Source: Heterobilharzia americana | Lineage: Eukaryota > Platyhelminthes > Trematoda > Strigeidida > Schistosomatidae | Length of the DNA stretch: 64,000 nucleotides | Direction of reading: 5' to 3' | NCBI GenBank assembly: GCA_944470555.2 | Contig: OX104134.1 | Location: 11,697,248 to 11,761,247, forward strand | Shown: positions 34,571 to 45,960 of the stretch, piece by piece | Position numbering within the stretch: the stretch's first letter is position 1 | How the letters are laid out: each line of letters starts with the position of its first letter | Made by a program: the position numbers and the translations under genes | The notes under the pieces: model-generated | Seen by the model: the letters and a program-made list of their open reading frames with translations, nothing else | The model's database searches: none | Told to the model about the DNA's origin: nothing

Positions 34571-34785
34571 GATAGCGGCTAGCAGTGGGGTCCAGGATGC
34601 GCATTTCGTCCTGTTTGGGACTCGTCGGCTGGACGTACCTGCATCCTGGATTCCACTGCTAGCCGCTTTCTATCATTACTATCGTTAGGACACAGGTAAT
34701 ATCTAAGCATCCGAACAGGAGCCCATATGCCAACAGAGACCGATCAGTTCGGTCCAATCAACGACGGTATGATATAAAAACAATT
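34571..34785 (-). mobile_element. Smα-like SINE, copy S5
   Basis: On the minus strand the head (34767-34690: ACCGTCGTTGATTGGACCGA, ACTGATCGGTCTCTGTTGGC, ATGGGCTCCTGTTCGGATGC) leads into a long hairpin: 34571-34600 and 34641-34670 are complementary over 27 of 30 bases. The loop and one arm hold an almost complete hammerhead ribozyme (listed separately). The tRNA-like promoter part seen in S3 is not recognisable here. Confidence 0.85.
34577..34640 (-). ncRNA. Hammerhead ribozyme, structurally complete, core mutated
   Basis: Minus strand, 5' to 3': GGTACGTCCAG (stem I), CCGACGA (core), GTCC-CAAACA-GGAC (stem II), GAAA, ATGC-GCAT (stem III), C at 34596 (cleavage position), CTGGACCCC (stem I return). 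Stem I pairs GTCCAG/CTGGAC and stem III ATGC/GCAT perfectly. Compared with the schistosome consensus as I know it (ATCCAG/CTGGAT and ACGC/GCGT), both stems show paired substitutions that keep pairing. The core should read CUGANGA; here U4 is C, which is expected to cripple cleavage. The short stem III is typical of schistosome hammerheads. Confidence 0.8.
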
Positions 34786-37215
34786 ATACTGAATAGGATT
34801 TCGCCCGATTTACATGTGAAGTGGTTGAATAGCCCTGCCATACACTGCCTCCAATAGCAATCTTCAAGAGTTATCAACGGGATAAACATATCAGACATAC
34901 CTCTAAGATAGCTTCTGAACTTAGCTACACCACTTTCTAGTTTACTATCTTTAGTGCTGCATAAAAGTTTGAAGGGGTGTAATAATACTAAATGGCTGCA
35001 GCAATAGAGCGATAAGTCTAAATAACCCAGAAATTTAATGATTATCTCAATGAATCAACATTTTATCGCCCATGCATAACTGATCACGATTTTAGATCTA
35101 CACTTCACTTCTCGTCACCAGAGTACACCTCATATAAAAAACCACTTGGTAGATTTTTCGCCAGTCAGTTTAATCTACTTCCTCAAAACTTCAGGGGTCA
35201 GTGACTGCTTGTTGTCAAACGCATTTCCTCACATAAATATGATGGAGTTCATCAGCTTTCCATTGTACACAGAATGAATTCGATGGAATTTTTCTCTCCA
35301 TTTTAAAGTTGCCAGGTTATCCAGCGAACCAAAGGAAGAAAATCATTTCAACAATTATCAACATGAAATTAGATAATAGCATACGTAGGTTTTCACAAGT
35401 TTATTTTTAAATCTGGTTTGAATAGCGACAAAAGTTGACAACAGATAAGATGTTCAGACGGCCTTCCTATCGTATTTCGAGGCTCATCACAGGTATCCCT
35501 GTAACTTTTAATGTTTCAGTAAGGCAGGGGGTTACCATGGTGAATTGGACTGCTTCTACGTTTACTACTTTGTAGTCAATCTACTGAGTTACTTATTGTT
35601 TCCCTTTATCAGCTTTAATTGCTTGTAGTTTGCCTTGAAACATTTGATGAAGTCTCATTAAGATTAGAACTGATTTCAATGACAGGTTTCGAGGGTAATT
35701 ATAACTTTGCATCCTAGCTTCGTATTTGTATCGAGAAAGATTAAATTGTTCACTGTGACGTTTTGATTATTATTCGGTTGGTTGCCATCCTTCATGTTCT
35801 GCTATCAGTGCAAGTTGGATATCATGGAATGGTATCGAAATTTCCAGGCTTTCTCTCACTACCCCAACAATCTTATATCTAGTGAAATTCGCCACTTGCA
35901 CAGTTACATTGGCAATGGTGATACTCTTTGTAGATTAGAGATTACTCTTAATTTATGTTAATTTCATCTTAGATGTTTTAGATTTCTGGATTTTCTTTGT
36001 AGTTTGGTTCATTTTTCGCCTTTAACTAACAGTTTTTCAATTGGTAAGTATTTCGTTCTCGTCAGAGATTTAAACTCCAACTTTTCATAGGACCAAATCT
36101 TATATTTCTGCAATTACAACTTTCATCACAGATTAGTTTCGTCTGAGAAGACATTAGAAGAAAGGGACACTGGAATGGTATTTTAATCTAATTTATTATT
36201 CTTCAGGAGCTTCCATATAAAACCTCACCCAGGACAAACTCTAATATAATCAATCGTCCAGGTAAGCAAGCTACCATTGAACCAATTTGTTGCAACCTAT
36301 TAGTTCATTTTCGCAACATCTTTAGATCCTTGTTGCATCATGAGCATCAACTAATGTGATCGGTAAGCATTTTGTCTTTTTTTTTTGACTTACTTGAGAA
36401 GCTTCGCAATCCAGCTTCGGAAATTCCACAATAAACTCAGTTGCAAGTGATCCATAAGTTCAGCTAAAAGTGTTTCTGAATGAGATAACGGGTTTTATTC
36501 GTTTAGGAGTGTTTGAAAAAAGTTATTTCGGTCGCTGAGACGTTTCTTGATTACTTCAATCTGTAATAAAACCAATAAGCTATACTAAAATTCTTTAGCT
36601 GAACAGTATTTTCATTGGTTCCAAAGTAATTTGATTTAAGATCTGTTCTTTTGCTATACACCTAGACTGATTATTTCTGCAGAGTTTGGAACTTGTATTT
36701 CAAATTTTTACCAGTCTATATTCAAGACCATTGGCTTTTACACATTTATCATTCTAGATATTGGGTGAATGATTTTGGCGCAAGACAAGCGCAACAGCCA
36801 TGTGGTGTTTTGTTGATTCTGATCTCAGTAGCAAGTGCTTATTATTGATATAAGTTTGCCTTGTAGTACTTTTCATTGAACGGAATGAGCAGACTAATAC
36901 TTGAACCAATTCTAGCTGCTACGATCACTATTTATTAGAATATCTTATAAAGGTTGGAGTTATTGCATATATGATCTGCTAAATAACCAGTGGACTCTTA
37001 CTGTTTTTCTGAATGACTTTTTCTAGACAATCACTTATACGTGTCTACATTTACCTCACGTGGCTTGTGCACTACCTTACTGATCTAGTGTATCTGGGTC
37101 CATTTTAGCAGTACATGACTTGCGAAAAAAGCATGATCCTTACTACAGTTTTAATCTACCTGGTCCACCGACTAATCAGCAGATTTTTACATCATCCCTA
37201 TACTTAAGAAAAAAA
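34786..37215. other. Unassigned region
   Basis: I see no gene or recognised repeat in this 2.4-kb stretch. Confidence 0.35.
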
Positions 37216-37350
37216 GAGTGACTTTAAAAGCCGATCCAACAACTGCTGAAATGATCAATTGGGCTACTCTATTTTATAAAAACCTACCTACCCAACTGAA
37301 ATACCGAAACCTGGTTTCAGTCGTTGCTGGGTTGGGCATTGAAGTTACTC
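37216..37350. repeat. Foldback MITE-like element, copy M12
   Basis: Termini GAGTGACTTTAAAAGCCGAT and GGGTTGGGCATTGAAGTTAC, inner arm CTGAAATGATCAATTGGG and a shortened right inner arm CCTGGTTTCAGTCG. First of four copies within 900 bp. Confidence 0.8.
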
Positions 37351-37510
37351 GAAAACAAATGAAGTATTACCACATTAGCTAAATCCATCATGCTAAACTT
37401 TCAGTCTTGAAGCCGTGGATGTAATATTTCAGTAGAATGTCAGATAAGAGGCACATTTGTGCTGATCAGGCTTACACGATTTCAAATTTCAGTTGACACA
37501 TACAAGCGTA

Positions 37511-37650
37511 CGGCTTTAAATGCCACCCTAGCCACGATCAAAATAACCAAGTAGGTTTCTTCATCCCGGCCAGAAAGGCAGATTTTCATAAAATAGAGTG
37601 GTCTGATTAGTTAATTTAATTGTTGCTGAGGTGGCCCTTAAAGTCACTCA
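37511..37650. repeat. Foldback MITE-like element, copy M13
   Basis: Termini CGGCTTTAAATGCCACCCTA and AGGTGGCCCTTAAAGTCACT, inner arms AAAATAACCAAGTAGG and GTCTGATTAGTTAATTT. Confidence 0.85.
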
Positions 37651-37750
37651 ACACAAGTTAGCATGTTACACTTTTCAGACTAAAGATAAGCCCTATTGTA
37701 GAAACTTGTTTTAAATTTGCCAAATTCGAACATCAGTTAACTAAAATACG

Positions 37751-37893
37751 GGTGACCTTAAGGCCACCCTAGCAACTGATAGGATAGCCAGTTACATTCC
37801 TTTATTTTATAGAAAAGTACTTTCCCAGGAGAAATAAGGGAACCTAATTGGTCTATTATTCAGCAGTTGCTGGTTGGCCTTTAAAGTCACTCT
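37751..37893. repeat. Foldback MITE-like element, copy M14
   Basis: Termini GGGTGACCTTAAGGCCACCC and GGTTGGCCTTTAAAGTCACT, centre TTTATAGAAAAGTACTTTCC. One of the best preserved copies. Confidence 0.85.
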
Positions 37894-37976
37894 TAAAATA
37901 TAGGGCAAGTAAATATGAAGTTGGGCTATAAGGTTGTGTTATGGCAGTCTTCCTTTTCTTTTTCCACTTACCATCA

Positions 37977-38114
37977 AGAGTGACTTACAGCCACCCTAGC
38001 AACTATAAGACAACCAATTACGGATTTCTATTTTATGTAAATTAACTTCTTAGCCAAAATACCGAAACCTAATTGGCCGTTCCATTAGTTGCTACGGTTG
38101 CTCTTAAAGTCACC
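37977..38114. repeat. Foldback MITE-like element, copy M15
   Basis: Termini AGAGTGACTTACAGCCACCC and GGTTGCTCTTAAAGTCACCG, inner arms AGACAACCAATTACGG and CCTAATTGGCCGTTCC. Confidence 0.85.
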
Positions 38115-39340
38115 GCATGTTAGTGACCTTAAAAATTGATGTAGGCGGATGTTTGGGTTAGTGTCATTATGGTAATGCAAATAGCATTCAGATAAGTAAA
38201 GTGCTGAAACATCCTAAAAAAAGTCTCTTAAGTTAGCGCATATTTATTAAGTGTTTGTTTAGTTATGTAAGCAGCATAGATTTACTTTCAACAAATGTCA
38301 CCACAGATTGACTGATAAGCCAGTTTAACTTTATTGGTAAAACTGCCGTATTAATTTCGTTCCCCTACACTTTCGTTACGTTGTTTGTTTGATAATATTG
38401 GTCTATGCGGTATGGTGAATAACAAATACTGTGATGATATAAGAACTGTGGTGTCAAGATACATTACAAAGCTGATTGGTATCTAATTTTCTGCAATTGT
38501 TTCGCTTTGCCTGTCTGTAAATTTAATCAATCTTCGAATTTAAGATTCTCAAGTACGTCTTCTGTGTCATTATCCCCTAACCTATGAGATTACTGGGTTT
38601 ACAGGTGATGCATTCTTCAATAAACTGTCGTTTACATTTTTTCATCATATTAAAGTACTGACTCGAAAATTTGTGAACAAAACATAAAATTAAGTTACTG
38701 AAGCATACGAGATGGTACATGTGTTTCGACATGCTTCCAGATGACTGCTGAAACCACTGATTAATTTTCTAAACGATCAAACAATGTATTCGATGAGCTA
38801 GATGGTATTTAAACAGATGAATAAACACTGCTGACTAAGAGATGACTGGTGTAGTTGAAAGGAAGCCTCAGTCACAGCAGACTTAGAACCGATGACCTTC
38901 GGCTCAAGAGCCGAGCCTAGCTGTTTACCAACTCATTCATAAGACCCAACTGATTAAAAATTCTTATTTTTACGTTGATCACCGAGAGTTTTCACATTGG
39001 GATATGACAGTGGTAGACAGTAGTCCATTCGCCGTTACACTAGCTAGGTAGCCATTTTGTCAGCACATTCAAGTTTAGCTGGAATAAGAAAAGAGAAGTG
39101 GCTTTTTTCGATAATGATTGTTGGTGAAATTACCTATCTAAACAGATATGAGGTTAGTGCAAAATTTTACGAATAAGTAGGTTTTCCATTTATAACTCTG
39201 ATGATCAATGTTGTATTTGTAGAAGTCGGCTTGCGAATAGAAGTTGCGTCAAACAAATTGATTAGCAGCTATTCATTCATTAAAATTACAAACAGATGAG
39301 CGTATGCCTTACATAGTCATTACTCAGTAAATGAATATGT
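38115..39340. other. Unassigned region
   Basis: No gene. A tRNA-like scrap at about 38875-38940 (minus: GGCTCTTGAGCC hairpin and GGTTCTAAGTC) could be a fourth tRNA-derived fragment but lacks supporting copies. Confidence 0.35.
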
Positions 39341-39415
39341 ATTAATACTGGGTGATGATTGAAGGTGAAATGAGAATTTGGACTGCGGTGAGATTCAAAC
39401 CAGCGACCATTGTGC
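39341..39415 (-). repeat. tRNA-derived repeat family 3, partial copy
   Basis: On the minus strand it shows GGTCGCTGGTTTGAATCTCA, CCGCAGTCCAAATTCTCATT and TCACCTTCAATCATCACCCA, nearly identical in order to the 18.69-kb copy. Only the 3' half of the tRNA-like head, including the B-box-like GGTTTGAATCT, is kept. Confidence 0.7.
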
Positions 39416-40064
39416 TAGAAACCCAATGGTTGGGTTCAACTCATGGTGATCGAGTGGTTTGCATACAGAAGCTGAGTATCTTCGAGTACCCAATGCAAGA
39501 GTTAAACTTACTTTTATCTACTTATCAGCCTAACCTACAGATCACTTTAAATGTTCTCCAACTACTTATTTTGCTTATTAATATCTATTGACTCAACTGA
39601 TTAGATTGAGAGCATAACTTTACAAATAACTACTTGAAACTTGACTTATTCCAGCTGAAACTCACTTGGAGTATTCGCTTGCGACAGGAAATTTCATTTA
39701 AAAGACATTTCCGTCCGCATTTCGTTGGAAATATCCAAGATGTTTGGTAAAAGCAATGTATATATCAAATGTTGTTGTCGAATGATACAAAATAATGCTG
39801 AATCTGATCTAAGAATATCTGGAGAATGAAGATTGAATATACTAACTTGTTTTTCTAGGCTACCATGTTCATGATGACGTCCACTGGGTAGTACTGACAC
39901 ACCATGTGTTTGATTATTGCGACATGAGATCTTTGATAGCTCTGTCCATCACTCTTGCGCTTCTGTGTTCTTATCGATCGGTAACTTGTATCTGCAGATA
40001 GCTCTTGAATGGGGGTTTTGAAGGCATTTGTTAATTTCAAGGCAGTTCCAATCAATAGTTGATA
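39416..40064. other. Unassigned region
   Basis: Nothing recognised. Short frames on both strands overlap without motif. Confidence 0.35.
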
Positions 40065-40270
40065 TCAGTTGGGAAACAGCTTACAAACTAAGAGCACTGT
40101 CGAGATATTTCGTCCTAGTTTACGATAGCCTAGCAGTACCCATCCACAACTCCAGGAACGACCAAGCCCAAGACCGTCAGGTTTTGGGATCAGCGCCACT
40201 TGGTCGTATTGCAGTAGTACAGGTTTCCTACTCTTATGAATTACTTTGAGATGGATTTTCCCAAGCTCCA
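40065..40270 (-). mobile_element. SINE-2 copy
   Basis: The plus strand shows GATATCAGTTGGGAAACAGC, GATATTTCGTCCTAGTTTAC and GCAGTACCCATCCACAACTC, the reverse complement of the family's central block. The head is diverged and lacks clear promoter boxes. Confidence 0.7.
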
Positions 40271-40414
40271 ATAAGAAGTATTAGTTTGTGGTGAGTGAAG
40301 AGGATGTCAACCGATGAAACTGGATTCTATCTGCGGCATATCGTGGATTTAAGTCAGTAAGAAGACATGAACCATTCGATTTTAAATGGTGACTGGAATG
40401 TATTACGCTTGCAG

Positions 40415-40610
40415 CAAAACCTGATGATCTTGGGTTCAGTTCTTCTCAGGATCGTTGGTGAGTGTTGTTAAGGAGTCGCATACGCAGATGAAAAAGCAGT
40501 TGAGTGTTCCCAGGTTCTAAGTAATTTTCCAAATGATGTCAGTTCATGATGTATACTATGCTGAAATCAAACAATGCCGACAAGCTTCAAAACTGAATGT
40601 TTTTTACATG
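40415..40610 (+). mobile_element. SINE-2 copy
   Basis: It shows ACCTGATGATCTTGGGTTCA, GTTCCCAGGTTCTAAGTAAT, GATGTCAGTTCATGATGTAT and GCTGAAATCAAACAATGCCG, matching the 49.2-kb copy in order. The central AGGAGTCGCATACGCAGATG block is diverged. Confidence 0.7.
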
Positions 40611-40854
40611 ATTATTAGGTGAATATTTCTGGAGGAGAACTTTAGGAAGTGAATGAAGAATGATTATGATAGATTCCGTAACTTTCAGATGTTATGAATT
40701 TGCAACAAACTGAAGAGTAACATGCGTAAAGTTTAGATTAGAAGTTAACTTTTATGACATAACGAAGTATGCTGCATTATTCCATTTTACGCATTTCTTT
40801 CTGTTATAAATAATGATCTAAGCGCTGATCACTTTACTCTTCAGGTTGGACTGC

Positions 40855-41040
40855 TTTTTCTTCTCAGTAAGGGACTACTCAGAGGAGCTCACCCACGACC
40901 CTGTAAGGACTCGAACTCAGGACTGTCAAGTCTCGTGGTGACCAAGTTGCTATGCAGCCACTGGGTCGGAGTTTAATAATCCACAAGTTTTCAGTGTTTC
41001 TCCGGCTGATATCAGTCCATGATGAATACTAACTTGAGAC
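40855..41040. mobile_element. SINE-2 composite of two orientations
   Basis: The left part (40860-40972: CTCACCCACGACCCTGTAAG, GACTCGAACTCAGGAC, GCAGCCACTGGGTC) is a minus-strand tRNA-like head with a B box; its reverse complement includes GTCCTGAGTTCGAGTCC. The right part (40980-41035: TCAGTGTTTCTCCGGCTGAT, ATCAGTCCATGATGAATACT) is the tail in plus orientation. An inversion or two half insertions would explain this. Confidence 0.65.
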
Positions 41041-41846
41041 CATATAAGTGGTCATCCTTTCTCTTACATTCCCAACGATCTGCTGTACTTTAATCATTTA
41101 CTTTATTCTTGTTACTGGTTGATCCTGTCAATTACTATTTGTCAAGTTGATAATAGGATGGTCAACTCTTGTAATTTGTACATCTTGATATTATTTAGGT
41201 GGTGAGCAGTTGACAGTACCCTTGAAATGAGCTTGTCTTATCCTACTACATATTTTATTCTTTTGTACTGTTCAAGTTTATGGATAGGAAGAATTTTTTG
41301 AACAACAGTTTGACTTGATAAAGAAAAGAATGGCATGCTATTATGCGGAACTTATTTCAATCATGAATAACAAAAAAAAATTTTCAAATAACTCATGTAG
41401 AGCAATGCGAAACAAATAAAGGCAATGTGAATATATCCAATAAGAGTACTCAAATAAAGTAACTACTCAAAAATTTTGCTGAAGAGTTGTACATTTTAAC
41501 TTCCAAAAAAGTCATCTATTTACTGTATTCTGTGTTGATGTCATTCTTATCTCCCTGAAGGGTGCTTTAGAAACAGCTAACTGGATAAGTTGTGACTCAT
41601 GCACGCACCATAACTCTTCAAAGGCGATTGTCTAAGAAATCACTTTCACGATCTAAGAATCGGACATCAAATCTAGAAAACCAGTTGCAAGTTCTGGAAC
41701 TATCGTTATGTCAAGCAGTCAGCTTATCCCAGCACATAACTTATTCAACAACATAGAATAGTTGCAAAGCAAAACCACTCATCCAGTTATGCGTCGATTG
41801 CCTTGGTAACAGTTACGGTTGAAAAATAAAACTTTGAATTTTTCAG
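41041..41846. other. Unassigned region
   Basis: No gene or recognised repeat. Confidence 0.35.
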
Positions 41847-42072
41847 ACACAGTATTTGGAAGCGCAAAAAAGTAGTCCAGGAGATAAGCAATACAGCCAA
41901 AAGACTAGCAAGAATTTGCAAAATGGACTTCAGTCGATCAAGGAATCCGTTCGTGTATCGACGTCCTAACCATTCAAAAGAAGATCAAAGAACTCTGCTA
42001 GAACTCAGTGGGTATTTTCAGCCGTCTGTTTGTGCAACCGATTTCCTACTACCTCAAGGGGAAGTGACTTAA
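41847..42072 (+). CDS. Candidate exon, unknown protein
   Basis: An acceptor-like tract (CTTTGAATTTTTCAG, AG at 41845-41846) opens a frame that runs to a stop at 42070-42072, about 74 codons. The frame's last upstream stop is at 41827-41829, just inside the tract. It reads HSIWKRKKVVQEISNTAKRL, ARICKMDFSRSRNPFVYRRP, then NHSKEDQRTLLELSGYFQPS and ends LLPQGEVT. The first part is basic and helix-forming; there is no obvious membrane segment or repeat. The composition is unlike translated AT-rich DNA. I recognise no family. A near-perfect donor GTAAGT at about 42097 suggests the exon could end there in another frame. This is the strongest host-exon candidate in the window, but it is unproven. Confidence 0.3.
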
Positions 42073-44729
42073 TTATTGGAACCAGAGCTCTTATAGTAAG
42101 TATAATAGGTGGGAGGAAGCTTATTTAAATGCTTACTATGAAGACTAAATCAGTAAAAACTCATCAATATTATCACTGGTAGCTTTGAAATAGACTTTGT
42201 TCTTTGTTGGCGCCATTTTCACGTGGAAAAGAAATGTCGCATAAAGTTGGAAAGTAAGCTGAAAAGATTTATTGGAGAAATAGTGTTTTCTCGAGAAAAA
42301 ATGATTAACTACACTGTTTCCTATGACGGAGTTTTCTCGTATTCTTGTGAAACATGAAGTAAAGTCTTTTTGCCTAACATTCCATCACTGTATTGTTATT
42401 GTTATTATTATTATTACTTATGTTCTGTCTAAGGTATTCATGGGAAATGTCAGTACAAAAAAAGATATGTACGTGGTCACCTTCGATGTGGATTAAGAAA
42501 TAATTCAAATCTATTTCGCGTTATTTACTTGGTGCTTTGCATGTTTTGTCACTTTCATAGGCTAGTAAGCATATTTTTTGAACATATCATTCGCAAGCTT
42601 GCCCAAATAGGATTTAGTACTACTGTCTAGCTGAACTTGTGTTACTATGATAGATAAAATTAGGACTACGAACTGTGAGAACTACTGGCCAACTCTTATT
42701 ATTTCAAGAAAACCTTTTTCATTATATTTTGCTAGAAGATTATGCTTTCTATCGTCTGTTCTCTTCCTTCCCTTAAGAATTACCTGACTGGAGAAAATTA
42801 ATGTTTAGTTTACTTGCAAGCATACATTCTGAAGGTCGTATACGTTGTCTTGTTGAACTGAGTTGCCTGTCGCAAATGTTATCGAATTGAAGTGTTCGTT
42901 TCCTATCCGGTTTTCATTTCAACAAAGTTTTGAAATTTTCACATTGAGTATCATTCTTCGTTTATTGAAAACTTGGCTTTAATTCCTTGCTTACAATTTA
43001 TTAGCTGATAAACTTTTGTTTTAACTTCCAAAAATGCCTTTGATCTATAGAAACTTTTCTATGGAGCTTGTTTCAAAATATTGTTTGCAGTGGGAAAGCA
43101 ACAAAGTGACATTTTCAATTTCTAGATTTCACTGCTCATTCTTTCAAAAATGTTAAGTGTTGGAGAGCTCAGAGTAAAGGAGTGAAATACATCAATTTAG
43201 TTAGCCTTTATTATCATCAAACATCTGTGAAAATCAGTTACATAGTGAGTGTCGCAATAAAGGTATATCCAGTGGTCTATTTCATTTCAAAGTCTGAAGT
43301 TAATTTCTTGTTAAGATAGCTGAGAGTCGAAAACCCCACTTGTTGTATTACCTCCAGTCGCATCCAACACTTCTTATTTACATACAAAAACATAAACATC
43401 ACAAGATTAGACAGTGAGTTCTGTATTCGTACTTCGAAGGAAGTTATGAGTATATACGTGCCCTGGGGTGCAGGCATATTGAGTAGTTTGACTACTTTCC
43501 ACTTACTTGATAAAAAGCATTATATCAATGTTTTGAGATTGTTTGAAGTAAATATTGAGCAGGTTCCTTTGAATTCACTACGTTTCCCCTACGTTTACGG
43601 CTTACCAGTGACTCAAACAAAATGTAAACTAATAGTCATCATCTGGCTGGAAAGTTGATTGAAGTACGTGGATAAGTTTTATGTCGGATAGCTAAACTGT
43701 TTCAGGTTGTGGGCAGCTGATGTAACATGAACTTGTTAATTGGAAAGATATAGTAATCAACTAATTTGTTTTAATAGATAGTAATCCGTTGACCGTTGTG
43801 CTTTTTTTCATTTATACTGACTTCAATATATCTCAAGTGGATAATCGCTGTGTATCTATTATCTTCATGACGTCGGACAGAGTCAGGCATTCAAGTCAAA
43901 GAAAGTAACTAATTTAATTCAGACGTTACCCGACGCAAAGAATGGATAGTAAATTACTTTTCTGGGCAAGGCACTCGGTCTAATGTGGTCAAACAAAACG
44001 TAAGGCGTAGAAGAAAAGTCATTTTCTTTGGAATAAACAGGTAAACCTGAAAAAAGCTTACTGGCTGAAAGGTAGGGAAGTGTCACACCAACCTTCCGGA
44101 AAACTAATATAAAAACAAACGCTTTTCATAAATCGATCAAGACAACAGTGTAGCACAATTCTCAATTTTATTGTTCACTCAAAGTGATCAATTTTGATCG
44201 TTTTCATGCAGTCTTGTATATGCTCAGTAACGATATCGAGGTCATTTTGTAAAAATGTTTCTAACTTCCTGAAGTAAATGTGAACACGAAATATTTGAAA
44301 CCCTTAAATATATCTCATCATTAGTCACCGAAGCATCACTCATCCACCTAGTATATGTCAGCAGACATCCAGTAGGCAACTTAATAGAATCTATTTTCCG
44401 TCCATGTAAGTTCAAAACTTGGTTCATTTGATGCAGCCTATTGTGACAAAGTATTATTTATAGAATGATCCTATGATCCTACAGCAACCCCATTATGGTC
44501 AGTTGGTCATCATAGCATATGGGTGTAGGTACGTCTACAGTGACAAAATACACCGGGTTAAGTAATCTAGAGAAAAATATAACCACTACAATGCGTGCAT
44601 GATAACACGGTTGGACAGTAAGGTAGAACAAAGTCATATTCTTCAATTAAAATGTGATTACGTGAAGGGAAAGGTTGGTCATTAAATCTCTGTTCATCTA
44701 TTCAAAACCGAACCAGTGCTCTTAGTGTT
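42073..44729. other. Unassigned region
   Basis: It contains a short TTA/ATT-rich run (42392-42418) and otherwise nothing I recognise. Confidence 0.35.
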
Positions 44730-45960
44730 GTTGCCTTCTGTGAGCTCAATGTTTTAGTCATAAAGTTCTCATTGTCTTTCTTGACGACATCATCAGCACT
44801 AAATTATGAAGTGATTTGCCAGGATTCCTTAATGTGTGACTGAGTAAGCTTAGCTATCAGAGTGATTTGTGATTGGTAGTTGTTTAGATTGTCCCATTTC
44901 ACTTCCCGATCTCTGACTTTGTAGCTGTGTATCACCTATCGTGTTAGTTGATAAATTGGATCCATCCCAATGCTGTTGCTGATTGCCGATGGATGTGAAT
45001 GTCAAGCTTCCTGAAACACTTTGTTACTTTTTATTTTCCCTGTGTTCAATATCTCCACACTTTCCGAATCAAATTCATATCCACAATTGTCCATAGATAT
45101 CCATAGAATCATAACACTTGGTTTCTAACTGACCTTGCTGTGCAGGAAGATGAAGAGGGCGTCCAGTTTGTCTGACTTAGTGCTGATCGCAGTTGCTGTA
45201 GTTGGTGATATGAATGATATTTGTCTTGTTTTTTTTGGCTTTTGGGTGCTTTGGTTTGAACAGTATTGTCTATGAAGAGTTTACCGATTTGCGAGTTTCA
45301 CCAATTCTAAACTGCGCCATTAGTCATATTGTGATTTCTGATGTGTTCTGACTTTCCTGAAAGACTTTTTAGTTAGTGAATAACATGACAGATAACATTT
45401 TGTATTAAGGATAGACAATAAGTGTCTTTCCTTATTTCCCCTTGAAACTGGTGTACTGCAGTGTACCTTTCCTTTACAAGATAAAGTTTGTGCACAACTA
45501 ATTTCGCGCATTGTTTTGGTTGTTGCTTCTTTAGTTGAAGATGTGGTCAGTGTACAATGGCTTCCTGTACACTTGAATCTTCAAAAGTCCAGAGTTGATC
45601 CTGCTGAACATACATACCAGAATGACGTTTTTCTGTTCCCAATTCCTCTTCCTGGGTAAATTAGATGTCATCGAAAACTTTGTCGAACAAGTTGTGAGTG
45701 GTTTCCAATTCACTGTTGTAATTATAGCAAACCTGTAATTCACGTAAAGAATCAAAGTTTTTGGTTTGTCCACTGGTAATATGATGGTTGATTTAGGTTG
45801 ATCGATCAAGCGTGAAGGGTGGCCGTTAAATTGAGTAGGGGAATATATTCTATTCTCTGTTAAATTTCCAGTCTCGATATGTTTGAATAGGTCAGTAGCA
45901 AAAATTTTAACCAGACAAAGAGTGACGCCAATTCAAACCTTCTAGTCAATTTGAGTTTTC
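44730..45960 (-). mobile_element. Penelope-like element fragment
   Basis: On the minus strand two neighbouring frames give DKVFDDI, FTQEEE, then NSGLLKIQVYRKPLYTDHIF (about 45592-45533), the end of the RT region of Penelope-like elements (FTxEEE...LDV...VYRKPTHTD). Further down come KPKHPKAKKNKTNIIHI, TNYSNCDQH and VRQTGR (about 45250-45160), which resemble the start of the GIY-YIG endonuclease (IVYxIPCxDCxxxYIGQTGR). The 3' end near 44735-44800 is shared with 60.83 kb. Stops and frameshifts abound. Such elements reverse-transcribe at nicks made by their own endonuclease. Confidence 0.8.
45531..45809 (-). pseudogene. Penelope-like RT C-terminal fragment
   Basis: The 92-codon frame ends NSGLLKIQVYRKPLYTDHIF. 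The segment upstream in another frame carries LFDKVFDDI and FTQEEELGTEKRHSG, so at least one frameshift lies between them (near 45610). The conserved VYRKPxxTDH motif makes the family call fairly safe. The catalytic YVDD-type box would lie upstream and is not recognisable. Confidence 0.7.
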
